Source of the DNA: an uncultured Bacteroidales bacterium
Lineage (GTDB): Bacteria; Bacteroidota; Bacteroidia; Bacteroidales; Paludibacteraceae
NCBI GenBank assembly: GCA_900319995.1
Contig: ONQO01000003.1
Location: 39,989 to 103,988 of the forward strand
Reading direction: 5' to 3'
Length of the DNA stretch: 64,000 nucleotides
Positions 9,028-16,179 of this stretch are shown here, piece by piece. The notes under the pieces were generated by a model. That model made no database searches, was not told the DNA's origin, and saw only the letters and a list, made by a program, of their open reading frames with translations. Within the stretch, counting starts at the first letter, position 1, and each line of letters opens with the position of its first letter. Position numbers and translations under genes: made by a program.

Positions 9028-9706
9028 GATTTCTATACATAGCGGAGAGGTATTTGAGAAAGTGTTTCTCAATGAGCCGGAAGTAAACTTGCGCATTGTA
9101 CAAGAAGCGGGTTCGCATGTGAAGATTCATGTGCTGAACATGCCTTTTGATAAACCGATAGATCAACATACCGATATATCGAAGCTATCGTGCCCGTCAG
9201 AGGCAAAGAATAATATCGTCATTGAGCAAAAAGGTTCCGGCTGTTCTACCGAGATTTATGCCCTCGCGTTTTTGCATGGCGAAGAATCGGTTACTACGGA
9301 GACTCACGTTTTGCACGCAGTGGGAGGCGGAACATCTAACCAGTTGATTAAGTTTGTGTTAGCAGACAAATCCCGCGGTCGTTTTGTAGGAGATTTGAAG
9401 ATAGCACAGGATGCACAGCAAACCGAGGCACATCAGACGAATCGCAATCTGCTTCTCTCGGAGACCGCGGAAATACGCACACAACCGCAGTTGGAGATCT
9501 ACGCCGATGACGTCAAAGCGACCCACGGCGCTTCGACAGGACAACTGGATGAATCGGCGCTTTTCTATATGCAGCAACGCGGTATTGGTAAAGAAAAAGC
9601 GCGTCAACTGCTTGTCGGCGCGTTTATGAAAGATGTCCTCGCAACTATCAGCGATGAGCAATTAAGAGAACAATTACTGAACGCGGTTGATGGCGTAATC
9701 GAGTAA
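9017..9706 (+). CDS. Short SufD/SufB-core (SufBD) protein
   Basis: About 229 residues, opening at a TTG inside the heptamer array; a stop sits two codons upstream, so no longer N-terminus is possible in this frame. The whole length matches the SufBD beta-helical core, with TQPQLEIYADDVKATHGAS, TGQLDESALFYMQQRGI and a C-terminal helical end. The SufD His (THG) is kept, while the Cys usual two residues before it is Ala. SufD is normally around 420-450 residues, so the N-terminal half is absent. It could be a minimal SufC partner (compare two-gene SMS-type systems) or a truncated SufD. Its 3' end overlaps the opposing polyprenyl synthetase gene by 33 bases. Confidence 0.8.
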   Translation: MRVEISIHSGEVFEKVFLNEPEVNLRIVQEAGSHVKIHVLNMPFDKPIDQHTDISKLSCPSEAKNNIVIEQKGSGCSTEIYALAFLHGEESVTTETHVLHAVGGGTSNQLIKFVLADKSRGRFVGDLKIAQDAQQTEAHQTNRNLLLSETAEIRTQPQLEIYADDVKATHGASTGQLDESALFYMQQRGIGKEKARQLLVGAFMKDVLATISDEQLREQLLNAVDGVIE

Positions 9707-10666
9707 ACCGATGAGGCTCTTTTTCTCCTCTGAGTCACGGAATATGCTTAAGGCTTCCGTGGCTTTCTTTTTGTATTCTAACATCTTCTGTACTGCATAC
9801 TCGTCACCCTTAAAGCGAAGTACGAACGACTTGATTTCTTCCAGCGCTTTTCCTGTATCTTGCGTCTCGCTATGCGCCGCTAATAGTTCGCCTATCTCGC
9901 GTATGTGTTCTGCTTCTTCCTGAGGTGCACGCCTTAACGCTTCTATGAGGGGCAATGTCACTTTACCGTCACGCAGATCGCTCATAGTCGGCTTACCAAT
10001 CTCTTCCAAATCGCTATAATCGAAAATATCGTCCTTTACCTGAAAACAAAGTCCCAACATACGTCCGTACTCGCGCAACGCAGCTCTCTGCCGCTGAGTG
10101 CAACCGGCACTCTCAGCCCCAGCCTCGGCACACGCCTGAAACAGTTGAGCGGTTTTCTGCTCAATGACTTGGAAATAGCGTTCTTCATCGATCCACATGC
10201 TTTGTCCCACATGCAGTTGAACCATCTCGCCACTAGAGAGGCTTTTGCCCAGATTAGCCACTATCTCCAATATACGTATATTACGAACCTCGGCTGTCAA
10301 TCCAATTACTTTCGCTAACATATAATCACCGACAAGCACCGCCACTTTATTCGTCCATTTCGTATGCACTGCCGATACTCCTCGCCGTGTGTCCGAACTA
10401 TCCACAACATCGTCGTGTATCAAACTCGCGGTGTGCAGTAACTCTAACGCCACCGCCGAACGAAGTGTCTTATCCGTCACAGGATTACATATCTGCGCTG
10501 ACAGCAACACTAATAACGGCCGCAGCTGTTTACCGCGACGCGAACCCACATAACGAAGCACCTCCTGCTGCAGTTTGTTGTCAGCACGAAGCGAAGTCTC
10601 CATAAGGCGCTCGTATTGCTTCCATTCCGCCTCTATCGGTTGCCGTATATCGGATAAATTTGCCAT
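9674..10666 (-). CDS. Polyprenyl diphosphate synthase
   Basis: 330 residues. It condenses isopentenyl diphosphate units into long-chain polyprenyl diphosphate, used for quinone side chains. Motifs: GKQLRP, first Asp-rich motif LIHDDVVDSSDTRRG, VGDYMLAKV, GEMVQL, and the second Asp-rich motif in the form KDDIFDY. This matches the long-chain (octaprenyl/IspB-like) trans-prenyltransferases. It has its own promoter at 10684-10716, divergent from uxaC. Confidence 0.9.
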   Translation of the reverse strand: MANLSDIRQPIEAEWKQYERLMETSLRADNKLQQEVLRYVGSRRGKQLRPLLVLLSAQICNPVTDKTLRSAVALELLHTASLIHDDVVDSSDTRRGVSAVHTKWTNKVAVLVGDYMLAKVIGLTAEVRNIRILEIVANLGKSLSSGEMVQLHVGQSMWIDEERYFQVIEQKTAQLFQACAEAGAESAGCTQRQRAALREYGRMLGLCFQVKDDIFDYSDLEEIGKPTMSDLRDGKVTLPLIEALRRAPQEEAEHIREIGELLAAHSETQDTGKALEEIKSFVLRFKGDEYAVQKMLEYKKKATEALSIFRDSEEKKSLIGLLDYAINRVQ

Positions 10667-10683
10667 TTTACTCTAAAAACGCC

Positions 10684-10716
10684 GCAAAGATAATACTTTT
10701 TCGTGACATGTGCAAA
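10684..10716 (-). promoter_or_regulatory. Promoter of the polyprenyl synthase gene
   Basis: On the minus strand TTTG, 20 bases, TATCTTTGC. The start site lies close to the ATG at 10666, giving a very short leader. Confidence 0.75.
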
Positions 10717-10757
10717 TTTTGCGTCAATTTTTCTACATTGAATTGTCAAAATTGTTG

Positions 10758-10766
10758 TACCTTTGC
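10758..10766 (+). promoter_or_regulatory. -7 box of the uxaC promoter
   Basis: TACCTTTGC at 10758-10766. No TTTG sits at the usual 20-base distance (an ATTG lies 17 bases away), so the -33 element is weak. That fits a gene needing an activator. The leader is about 65 bases. Confidence 0.55.
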
Positions 10767-10835
10767 ACCCGGTAAAGTATATATATACTTTTGATACACA
10801 ATATATTCATTTAACTAAATATAAATTTAACTCTT

Positions 10836-12182
10836 ATGAAAGCTTTCATGGACAAAGATTTCCTGCTGCAGACAGAGACCGCGCAGGAGTTGTATCACAA
10901 TCATGCGGCTAAAATGCCGGTTATCGATTGTCACTGCCACCTTATCCACCAGATGGTTGCCGAGAACAACGGAGTGGACGAGCGTTTCTGCACCGGCAAG
11001 GACACCACCGACTGGGAGAAGTTCGAGAAATGGGCGGAGACCGTTCCGTACACCTTCCGTAACCCGCTTTATCACTGGACTCATCTGGAACTCAAGACCG
11101 CTTTCGGCATTGAGGAGCGTCTGAATCCCGAGACCGCACGTGCTATCTATGACAAGTGCAACGACCTGATTGCCAATGATCCGAAGTTCTGTCCGCGTGG
11201 ACTCATGAAGCACTACCACGTAGAGCTCGTCTGCACGACCGACGACCCGGCTGATAGCCTCGAGTGGCACAAGATGGTCAAAGAAGATCCGACCGCAGAG
11301 GTACGCATGTTGCCGACATGGCGTCCGGACGCCGGCATGAACATCGAAGCCGCTACTTGGAAAGCCTACATCGAGAAACTCTCCGCGGTTAGCGGTGTCG
11401 CAATCGCCACATTTGGCGATTTGGTAGATGCGCTCCAGAAACGCCATGACTTCTTCGAGTCGATGGGTTGCCGTCTCTCCGACCACGGTATTGAGGAGTT
11501 CTACGATGAGCCGTACACCGACGCAGAGATCAACGCTATCTTCCAAAAAGCCCTCGCCGGCAAGGAACTCTCCGTCTATGAGATCCGCCAGTACAAGCAC
11601 GCTTACCTGCACGCGCAGGCGGAGATGGACTACGCTTCGGGCTGGACGCAGCAATACCACTACGGTGCAATCCGTAACAACAACTCCAAGATGTTCGCGC
11701 AACTCGGCGCAGACACCGGTTTCGACTCCATCGGTGAGTTCACGACGGCTAAGGCAATGAGTCATTTCCTCGATGAGATGAACAGCGAAAGACACCTCGC
11801 CAAGACCATTCTCTATAACCTCAACCCGTGTGCAAACGAAGTAATCGCAACTATGTTGGGTAACTTCCAAGATGGCTCTGTTCCGGGTAAGATTCAGTTC
11901 GGTTCAGGCTGGTGGTTCCTCGATCAGAAAGACGGTATGGAGAAGCAGATGATGGCACTCTCCAACCTCGGTCTCTTGAGCCGCATGGTAGGTATGCTGA
12001 CCGACAGCCGTTCGTTCCTGAGCTACCCGCGTCACGAGTATTTCCGCCGCACGCTCTGTAACGTCCTCGGCAATGACATCGAGAACGGCATGATCCCGTA
12101 CACCGGCTACGAGAAAGCCCGCGTTCAACAGATGGTTGAAGACATCTGCTACAACAACGCGAAGAATTACTTCAAGTTCTAA
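10836..12182 (+). CDS. uxaC: Glucuronate/galacturonate isomerase UxaC
   Basis: 448 residues, near the usual length. It isomerises D-glucuronate to D-fructuronate and D-galacturonate to D-tagaturonate, the first step of hexuronate use. Motifs: PVIDCHCHL near the start (metal-binding His), VCTTDDP, HGIEEFY, QFGSGWWF and the C-terminal SRSFLSYPRHEYFRR, all typical of the amidohydrolase-fold uronate isomerases. The later pathway genes kdgK, eda and exuT lie from 17346 onward, separated by accessory DNA. uxaB/uxuB and uxaA/uxuA are not in the window. Confidence 0.95.
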   Translation: MKAFMDKDFLLQTETAQELYHNHAAKMPVIDCHCHLIHQMVAENNGVDERFCTGKDTTDWEKFEKWAETVPYTFRNPLYHWTHLELKTAFGIEERLNPETARAIYDKCNDLIANDPKFCPRGLMKHYHVELVCTTDDPADSLEWHKMVKEDPTAEVRMLPTWRPDAGMNIEAATWKAYIEKLSAVSGVAIATFGDLVDALQKRHDFFESMGCRLSDHGIEEFYDEPYTDAEINAIFQKALAGKELSVYEIRQYKHAYLHAQAEMDYASGWTQQYHYGAIRNNNSKMFAQLGADTGFDSIGEFTTAKAMSHFLDEMNSERHLAKTILYNLNPCANEVIATMLGNFQDGSVPGKIQFGSGWWFLDQKDGMEKQMMALSNLGLLSRMVGMLTDSRSFLSYPRHEYFRRTLCNVLGNDIENGMIPYTGYEKARVQQMVEDICYNNAKNYFKF

Positions 12183-12194
12183 ATGACTACGCAT

Positions 12195-12230
12195 CCCCGC
12201 TTGCCTCTCAATCCCGAGAGGCGGGCGGGG
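12195..12230 (+). terminator. Strong stem-loop after uxaC
   Basis: CCCCGC..GCCTCTC pairs with GAGAGGC..GCGGGG around a short loop, 12 bases after the uxaC stop. There is no long T tract, so it may act as an mRNA 3' stabiliser or a weak terminator. Confidence 0.55.
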
Positions 12231-12263
12231 AATTATTAACGTGTAGATTTTGCACGTTATTAA

Positions 12264-12380
12264 ACAAAGGATATATTGGTTGTTGCAAAAAATGCGACTA
12301 CCAAGAATAACAAAGCAACCGTCAAGGAATACTTGATAGTTCAAATTGATGGCAAATACCAGAAGAACGAAGGGTTGTAA
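12264..12380 (+). pseudogene. 3' remnant of an unrecognised gene
   Basis: A 38-codon open stretch (including KATVKEYLIVQIDGKYQ) ends at TAA 12380 and has a protein-like composition, but a stop lies upstream and there is no ATG. It sits at the left border of the AT-rich cassette and may be debris of the insertion. Confidence 0.3.
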
Positions 12381-12408
12381 TATTGGAAATGTAAATCATT
12401 AGAGAAGA

Positions 12409-12900
12409 ATGATAGAATATAAACACATATTTGTTGATTTTCCAGATGAGAAGGAGGTTGAAGTGCTCTCTTTGAATATTTCAGATACTTATTCTGGAGG
12501 TCTGGAAGGTCCGTGTCGTAGTGTTTCTGTTCGCAAAATATGTGATTTATTAGCAAAAGCCAAAGAAGAAGGTTTTTATTTCCGATTAACTAAGAATCAA
12601 TTAGTAAAAGAAGAGCAAGTTAATATGCAGCAACATTGGATAGAAAGAGAACAAGAAAGGGAGAGAATGTATATTGCTGAATATAAAGCAGAAGTGCAGG
12701 TTTTGCAGTCTGATGATGTGCTGAAACCATATTGCTACGATCTTTCTCTTGGAGACAAAAATCATAATAGCCATTTGACGATGGTTTGGTTTGACGAAGC
12801 CCCCAATATAAATATGTCACTAAATGACATTATTTTACCACATATTCAGTCAATCAATTACCATGACTTTGCAAGGGTAATAGACTGGGATAATTTTTAA
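12409..12900 (+). CDS. Uncharacterised protein, first gene of the DUF262 cassette
   Basis: 163 residues, not recognised. It is acidic, with a helical charged middle (ERERMYIAEYKAEVQ, near residues 80-95) and no signal or membrane segment. Base composition is clearly more AT-rich than uxaC or kdgK, like the next two genes. It ends 26 bases before the DUF262 gene on the same strand, so it is probably co-expressed with it. By position it could be an accessory or control protein of a restriction-like system; this is inferred only from linkage. Confidence 0.75.
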   Translation: MIEYKHIFVDFPDEKEVEVLSLNISDTYSGGLEGPCRSVSVRKICDLLAKAKEEGFYFRLTKNQLVKEEQVNMQQHWIEREQERERMYIAEYKAEVQVLQSDDVLKPYCYDLSLGDKNHNSHLTMVWFDEAPNINMSLNDIILPHIQSINYHDFARVIDWDNF

Positions 12901-12926
12901 AGACTTAATGGATTAAATCAATATAT

Positions 12927-14756
12927 ATGGAAACATTTGACACCACAAAGAAACCATTAGCGGATTTATTATCCGATATTAAAGTAGGAAAGATCCAGCT
13001 CCCTGATTTTCAAAGAGGTTGGGTGTGGGATGATAACCGGATAAAAGGATTAATAGCTTCGGTAATTAAATCCTTCCCTATTAGTGTAGTAACCTTATTA
13101 GAAACAGGAGAAAATACTTCTTTTAAAACAAAACCAGTTGAAGGAGTAATGCTTTCCGGCAATATTAAACCGGAATATTTGATTCTTGATGGTCAGCAAC
13201 GTTTGACGAGTTTATATCAAACAATAGTGTCAAATAATGTAGTTAGAACAAGAGATTCCAAAGGGTACGAAATTAAGAGGTGGTACTATATAGATATGCA
13301 GAAGGCATTGAATCCAGATTTGGATTTAGAAGAAGCTATATTCTCCATTAATGAAACAAAAATAGCTACTCGAAATCTTGGAAGAGAGATTATATGCGAT
13401 CTGAGTACGCAGGAAAAAGAATTTGAGCAAATGATGTTTCCTGTGTGCATGATTGATGAATTTAGCGAATGGCGTTGGCGTTTTGAGGAGTATTGGAACT
13501 ACAATACTGAAAAATTAAAATTCTTGAGTCAATTTGAGCGTTATGTTATAAACAATTACAGCCATTATAGTGTGCCTGTAATAGTAATGAAAAAGGAAAA
13601 TAGCAAAGAAGCCGTATGTCAAGTATTTGAAAAAGTTAATACAGGTGGCGTATCATTAACAGTTTTTGAACTCATGACAGCAACTTATGCAGCAAGTGGA
13701 TTTGACCTAAAGAAAGACTGGGAAGAAATTCGGTTGTTATTTAATGAGCATAAAGTGTTAAGGAATACAAGCAATACTGATTTAATTCAAGCAATTACAC
13801 TTCTCTCTACATACAAAAAGAAAATGGCCGCTATGAAATGTAGTACGGAAAGCGATAAATTACCGGCTGTTAGTGCGAAAAGAAAGAGCATGCTTGAATT
13901 AAAGGTAGAGGACTATAAAAATTCTCGTGGAGAAATAGTGAGTGGTTTTATTAAGGCTGCCAAGATATTGATTGAGAATCATATTTATTCTGCACGTGAC
14001 CTTCCTTATACATCCCAATTGATACCAATGTCAGCAATAATCGCCGTTTTAGATAAAGAAATTGAGAGTGCCGGAAATATTAATAAGTTAATGCGTTGGT
14101 TTTGGTGTGGTGTGTTTGGAGAATTATATGGCTCCGCTAACGAAACGAGATACGCATTGGATATTCAACAAGTAGTTGGTTGGATACTTAATGATGAAAA
14201 GGAACCTCAGACGATATATGATGCTGTATTTTCTCCATCTCGTTTACAAACTTTAAGAACACGCAATAGTGCTGCATATAAAGGGATATTCGCATTGTTA
14301 ATGGATGAGAATACGAAAGATTGGCTTTCAGGAAAAGGAATCAATATGATGACATATTTTCAGGAATCTATTGATATTCATCACATATTCCCTCAATATT
14401 GGTGTAGAAAGAATAATATTCCCAAGAGTGATTATGATACAATCATTAATAAAACCCCGTTGTCAAAAGGAACTAATGTTTTTGTGGGAGGAGAAGCTCC
14501 TAGCAAATACCTAGTCAGATTGGAAAAGAGGGCGAAAGTTTCTTCGGAAGAGATTGACAATCTGTTGCGGACACATATAATTAATCCTGATGTAATGAGG
14601 TCTGATGATTTCTATGCATTTATAAATGACAGAAAAGAAGCAATATTTAAACTAATAGAAACAGCGACAGGAAAGCCAATAATCCGAGACGCTCAAAGTA
14701 CTATTGATGAAAGTCTTTTTATTGAAGATGGTGTTGAGGAAGAAGAACAGGAATAA
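12927..14756 (+). CDS. DUF262 / HNH-type (GmrSD-like) nuclease
   Basis: 609 residues. The N-terminal DUF262 (ParB-like) domain shows IQLPDFQRGWVWD, SFPIS and LDGQQRLTSLYQ (residues about 20-95), including the conserved DGQQR motif. The C-terminus carries DIHHIFPQYW and NKTPLSKGTN, an HNH-like (DUF1524-type) nuclease site near residues 488-530. This combination is typical of GmrSD-like, modification-dependent restriction enzymes and related anti-phage proteins (BrxU, SspE). No separate methylase is present, which fits a type IV-like system. It is AT-rich compared with the flanking metabolic genes, suggesting transfer. The DNA target is unknown. Confidence 0.85.
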   Translation: METFDTTKKPLADLLSDIKVGKIQLPDFQRGWVWDDNRIKGLIASVIKSFPISVVTLLETGENTSFKTKPVEGVMLSGNIKPEYLILDGQQRLTSLYQTIVSNNVVRTRDSKGYEIKRWYYIDMQKALNPDLDLEEAIFSINETKIATRNLGREIICDLSTQEKEFEQMMFPVCMIDEFSEWRWRFEEYWNYNTEKLKFLSQFERYVINNYSHYSVPVIVMKKENSKEAVCQVFEKVNTGGVSLTVFELMTATYAASGFDLKKDWEEIRLLFNEHKVLRNTSNTDLIQAITLLSTYKKKMAAMKCSTESDKLPAVSAKRKSMLELKVEDYKNSRGEIVSGFIKAAKILIENHIYSARDLPYTSQLIPMSAIIAVLDKEIESAGNINKLMRWFWCGVFGELYGSANETRYALDIQQVVGWILNDEKEPQTIYDAVFSPSRLQTLRTRNSAAYKGIFALLMDENTKDWLSGKGINMMTYFQESIDIHHIFPQYWCRKNNIPKSDYDTIINKTPLSKGTNVFVGGEAPSKYLVRLEKRAKVSSEEIDNLLRTHIINPDVMRSDDFYAFINDRKEAIFKLIETATGKPIIRDAQSTIDESLFIEDGVEEEEQE

Positions 14757-14823
14757 TATCCTATACAATGTACGTCTATTGTGGAGAAGATAGTATTAGA
14801 GACCGAATTTGTCAAAATTAGAA

Positions 14824-15417
14824 ATGAGTCCGTTGGATAATAGGGAAGCAGGTCGTTTGGCACGAGAGTTATATTTTACTTTTGAATTAAAGAGATATAA
14901 AAAGGGACAAGACTTGCTTGTGCAAATTAAAAAACTTGAGAATGCAGGAAAATATGATAAAGGTTTGCAAACAATATGCCAATTCCTTGTAAAAGAATTC
15001 TGTAAATATAAACAAGCTCCTTTATGGGGATTAAAATATTGTGATATAGAGTGGTATCCTGATGATAAAAAGGCAAGTATAATTTTGTTAATTGATAATA
15101 TATATAGGTTAAATGAAAATGACAAAGACTACATAAGTGTAGTAAAGGAGACAAATAAAATAATGGATATATATAGATTTGATTTATACGTAATATTCAA
15201 CGATATGTATAACTACAGACAAGGTTTTAAGAATTATCTAACCCATCATAAAGCAATTGAGCCATATATAACAGAAAGAGAATATATCGAAACATTACAA
15301 TACATAAAACAAAATATCAAGACACCAATATATTTATGGACAGAGCAAGATGTGCTATATTATTTCTCCAAATTTAGAGTAATATATGAGGAAGACCACA
15401 TCATAGTAACTGAATAG
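14824..15417 (+). CDS. Uncharacterised protein, third gene of the DUF262 cassette
   Basis: 197 residues from ATG 14824; a TTG five codons earlier (14809) is an alternative start. Rich in Lys, Tyr and Ile, soluble, with no motif I recognise. It follows the DUF262 gene by about 70 bases on the same strand and shares its very AT-rich composition, which suggests it belongs to the same transferred unit. A role as regulator, partner or immunity factor is possible, but nothing in its sequence shows this. Confidence 0.7.
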   Translation: MSPLDNREAGRLARELYFTFELKRYKKGQDLLVQIKKLENAGKYDKGLQTICQFLVKEFCKYKQAPLWGLKYCDIEWYPDDKKASIILLIDNIYRLNENDKDYISVVKETNKIMDIYRFDLYVIFNDMYNYRQGFKNYLTHHKAIEPYITEREYIETLQYIKQNIKTPIYLWTEQDVLYYFSKFRVIYEEDHIIVTE

Positions 15418-15443
15418 TCTGACTTTGAGCGAGATATTCTAAT

Positions 15444-15487
15444 ATGAAGGCGAAGTGGGAGATGTTCCCGAATACAATTCGGGGCTA
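15444..15487 (+). pseudogene. Truncated 5' copy of the MKAKW gene, broken by a REP-like palindrome
   Basis: ATGAAGGCGAAGTGGG at 15444 matches the start of the gene at 15556 (one mismatch in 16 bases). The copy reads MKAKWEMFPNTIRG and then stops inside the palindrome at 15467-15497. Confidence 0.5.
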
Positions 15488-15497
15488 ATGAACGGAG
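15467..15497 (+). repeat. REP-like element, copy 1 (upstream of the transposase)
   Basis: A 31-base unit: CCCGAAT, a 3-base loop, ATTCGGG, then GCTAATGAACGGAG. Two further copies lie inside the transposase gene (16546 and 17206). Confidence 0.85.
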
Positions 15498-15555
15498 GAA
15501 ACAAGTACTTAAGAAAATAGCATAAATAAGAGATATAAAGAAGAGAGATAAATAA

Positions 15556-15909
15556 ATGAAAGCGAAGTGGGTGAATATAGTGGATAGTTTGCAGGGGAAG
15601 GTGGATCAGAGACATTATGCACGGCGGATTCCGGGAAATGGGGAATATGGGGCGGTGTGCGCGAAGCCGGAGTTAAGCAAGAAAACAAAGAAAGCCAAAG
15701 CAGAACACCCCACGGCAAAAGCCTTTGCTGAGTTGATGGCAGAGACAAAGGCAATCATGCATGATCCGGTGCGTAAGGCGGAGTGGCAGGCACGATATGA
15801 GGAGGCTGTGCGGAAGGCAAGGAAATATAACAAGCCTATACAAGGGAGGCTGTACGATTATATCAAACATGAGTTGAGCGAGGAGAGAAAGCAGGGTGTT
15901 CTCCCGTAG
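15556..15909 (+). CDS. Small basic Bacteroidales protein of unknown function
   Basis: 117 residues starting MKAKWVNIVDSLQGKVDQRHYARR. It contains KAFAELMAETKAIMHDP and WQARYEEAVRKARKY and is basic and helical. I associate the pattern (VDSLQGK near the start, a D..RKAEW..RYE.A core, a GRLYDYI end) with a widespread Bacteroidales family without known function. No signal peptide or membrane helix. A truncated copy of its 5' end lies 112 bases upstream. It sits between the AT-rich cassette and the REP-associated transposase, so it may travel with repeats. Confidence 0.65.
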   Translation: MKAKWVNIVDSLQGKVDQRHYARRIPGNGEYGAVCAKPELSKKTKKAKAEHPTAKAFAELMAETKAIMHDPVRKAEWQARYEEAVRKARKYNKPIQGRLYDYIKHELSEERKQGVLP

Positions 15910-15933
15910 ATGTTACGGTGTCGTCATAGTGAA

Positions 15934-15977
15934 CACCCGATCAGCATCCGATGAGCACCCGATCAGCATCCGATGGA
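15934..15977. repeat. Four 11-bp tandem units between the small protein and the transposase
   Basis: CACCCGATCAG, CATCCGATGAG, CACCCGATCAG, CATCCGATGGA, contiguous. Units 1 and 3 are identical; units 2 and 4 differ only in the last two bases. Confidence 0.9.
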
Positions 15978-16053
15978 AACAGGCGGAAGAGTCGAGGAAG
16001 GGAGGGAGAGAGAAGGAAAACCCAAGCGGTTAGTACCACTACCCAACTGACCA

Positions 16054-16157
16054 GGGGACAAATTGTCCCCATGTAAAAATAGGATGAAGGAAGGGGACAA
16101 AATGTCCCCAGCCTTAAGAAAAAAGCATAGTTTGACAAGGGGTACAAATTGTACCCC
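16054..16157. repeat. Cluster of three REP-like palindromes just upstream of the transposase start
   Basis: 16054-16070 GGGGACA-AAT-TGTCCCC, 16093-16109 GGGGACA-AAA-TGTCCCC, 16139-16157 GGGGTACA-AAT-TGTACCCC. All have perfect 7-8 base arms and a 3-base loop. An open frame in phase with the transposase runs through them from 16063, but is better read as non-coding. Confidence 0.9.
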
Positions 16158-16179
16158 CACTCGAAAACTAAAAGAAGTT

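Noticed and set aside
10827-11870. Long open frame (347 codons) on the minus strand across uxaC
   Set aside because: It mirrors the codon pattern of uxaC, has no recognisable motif and sits wholly inside a well-identified gene.
15934-15977. CRISPR array
   Set aside because: Units are 11 bp without spacers, with no cas genes; simple tandem repeats.
16063-16179. N-terminal extension of the transposase (39 codons)
   Set aside because: It consists mostly of three palindromes, while the protein-like part starts at ATG 16180.
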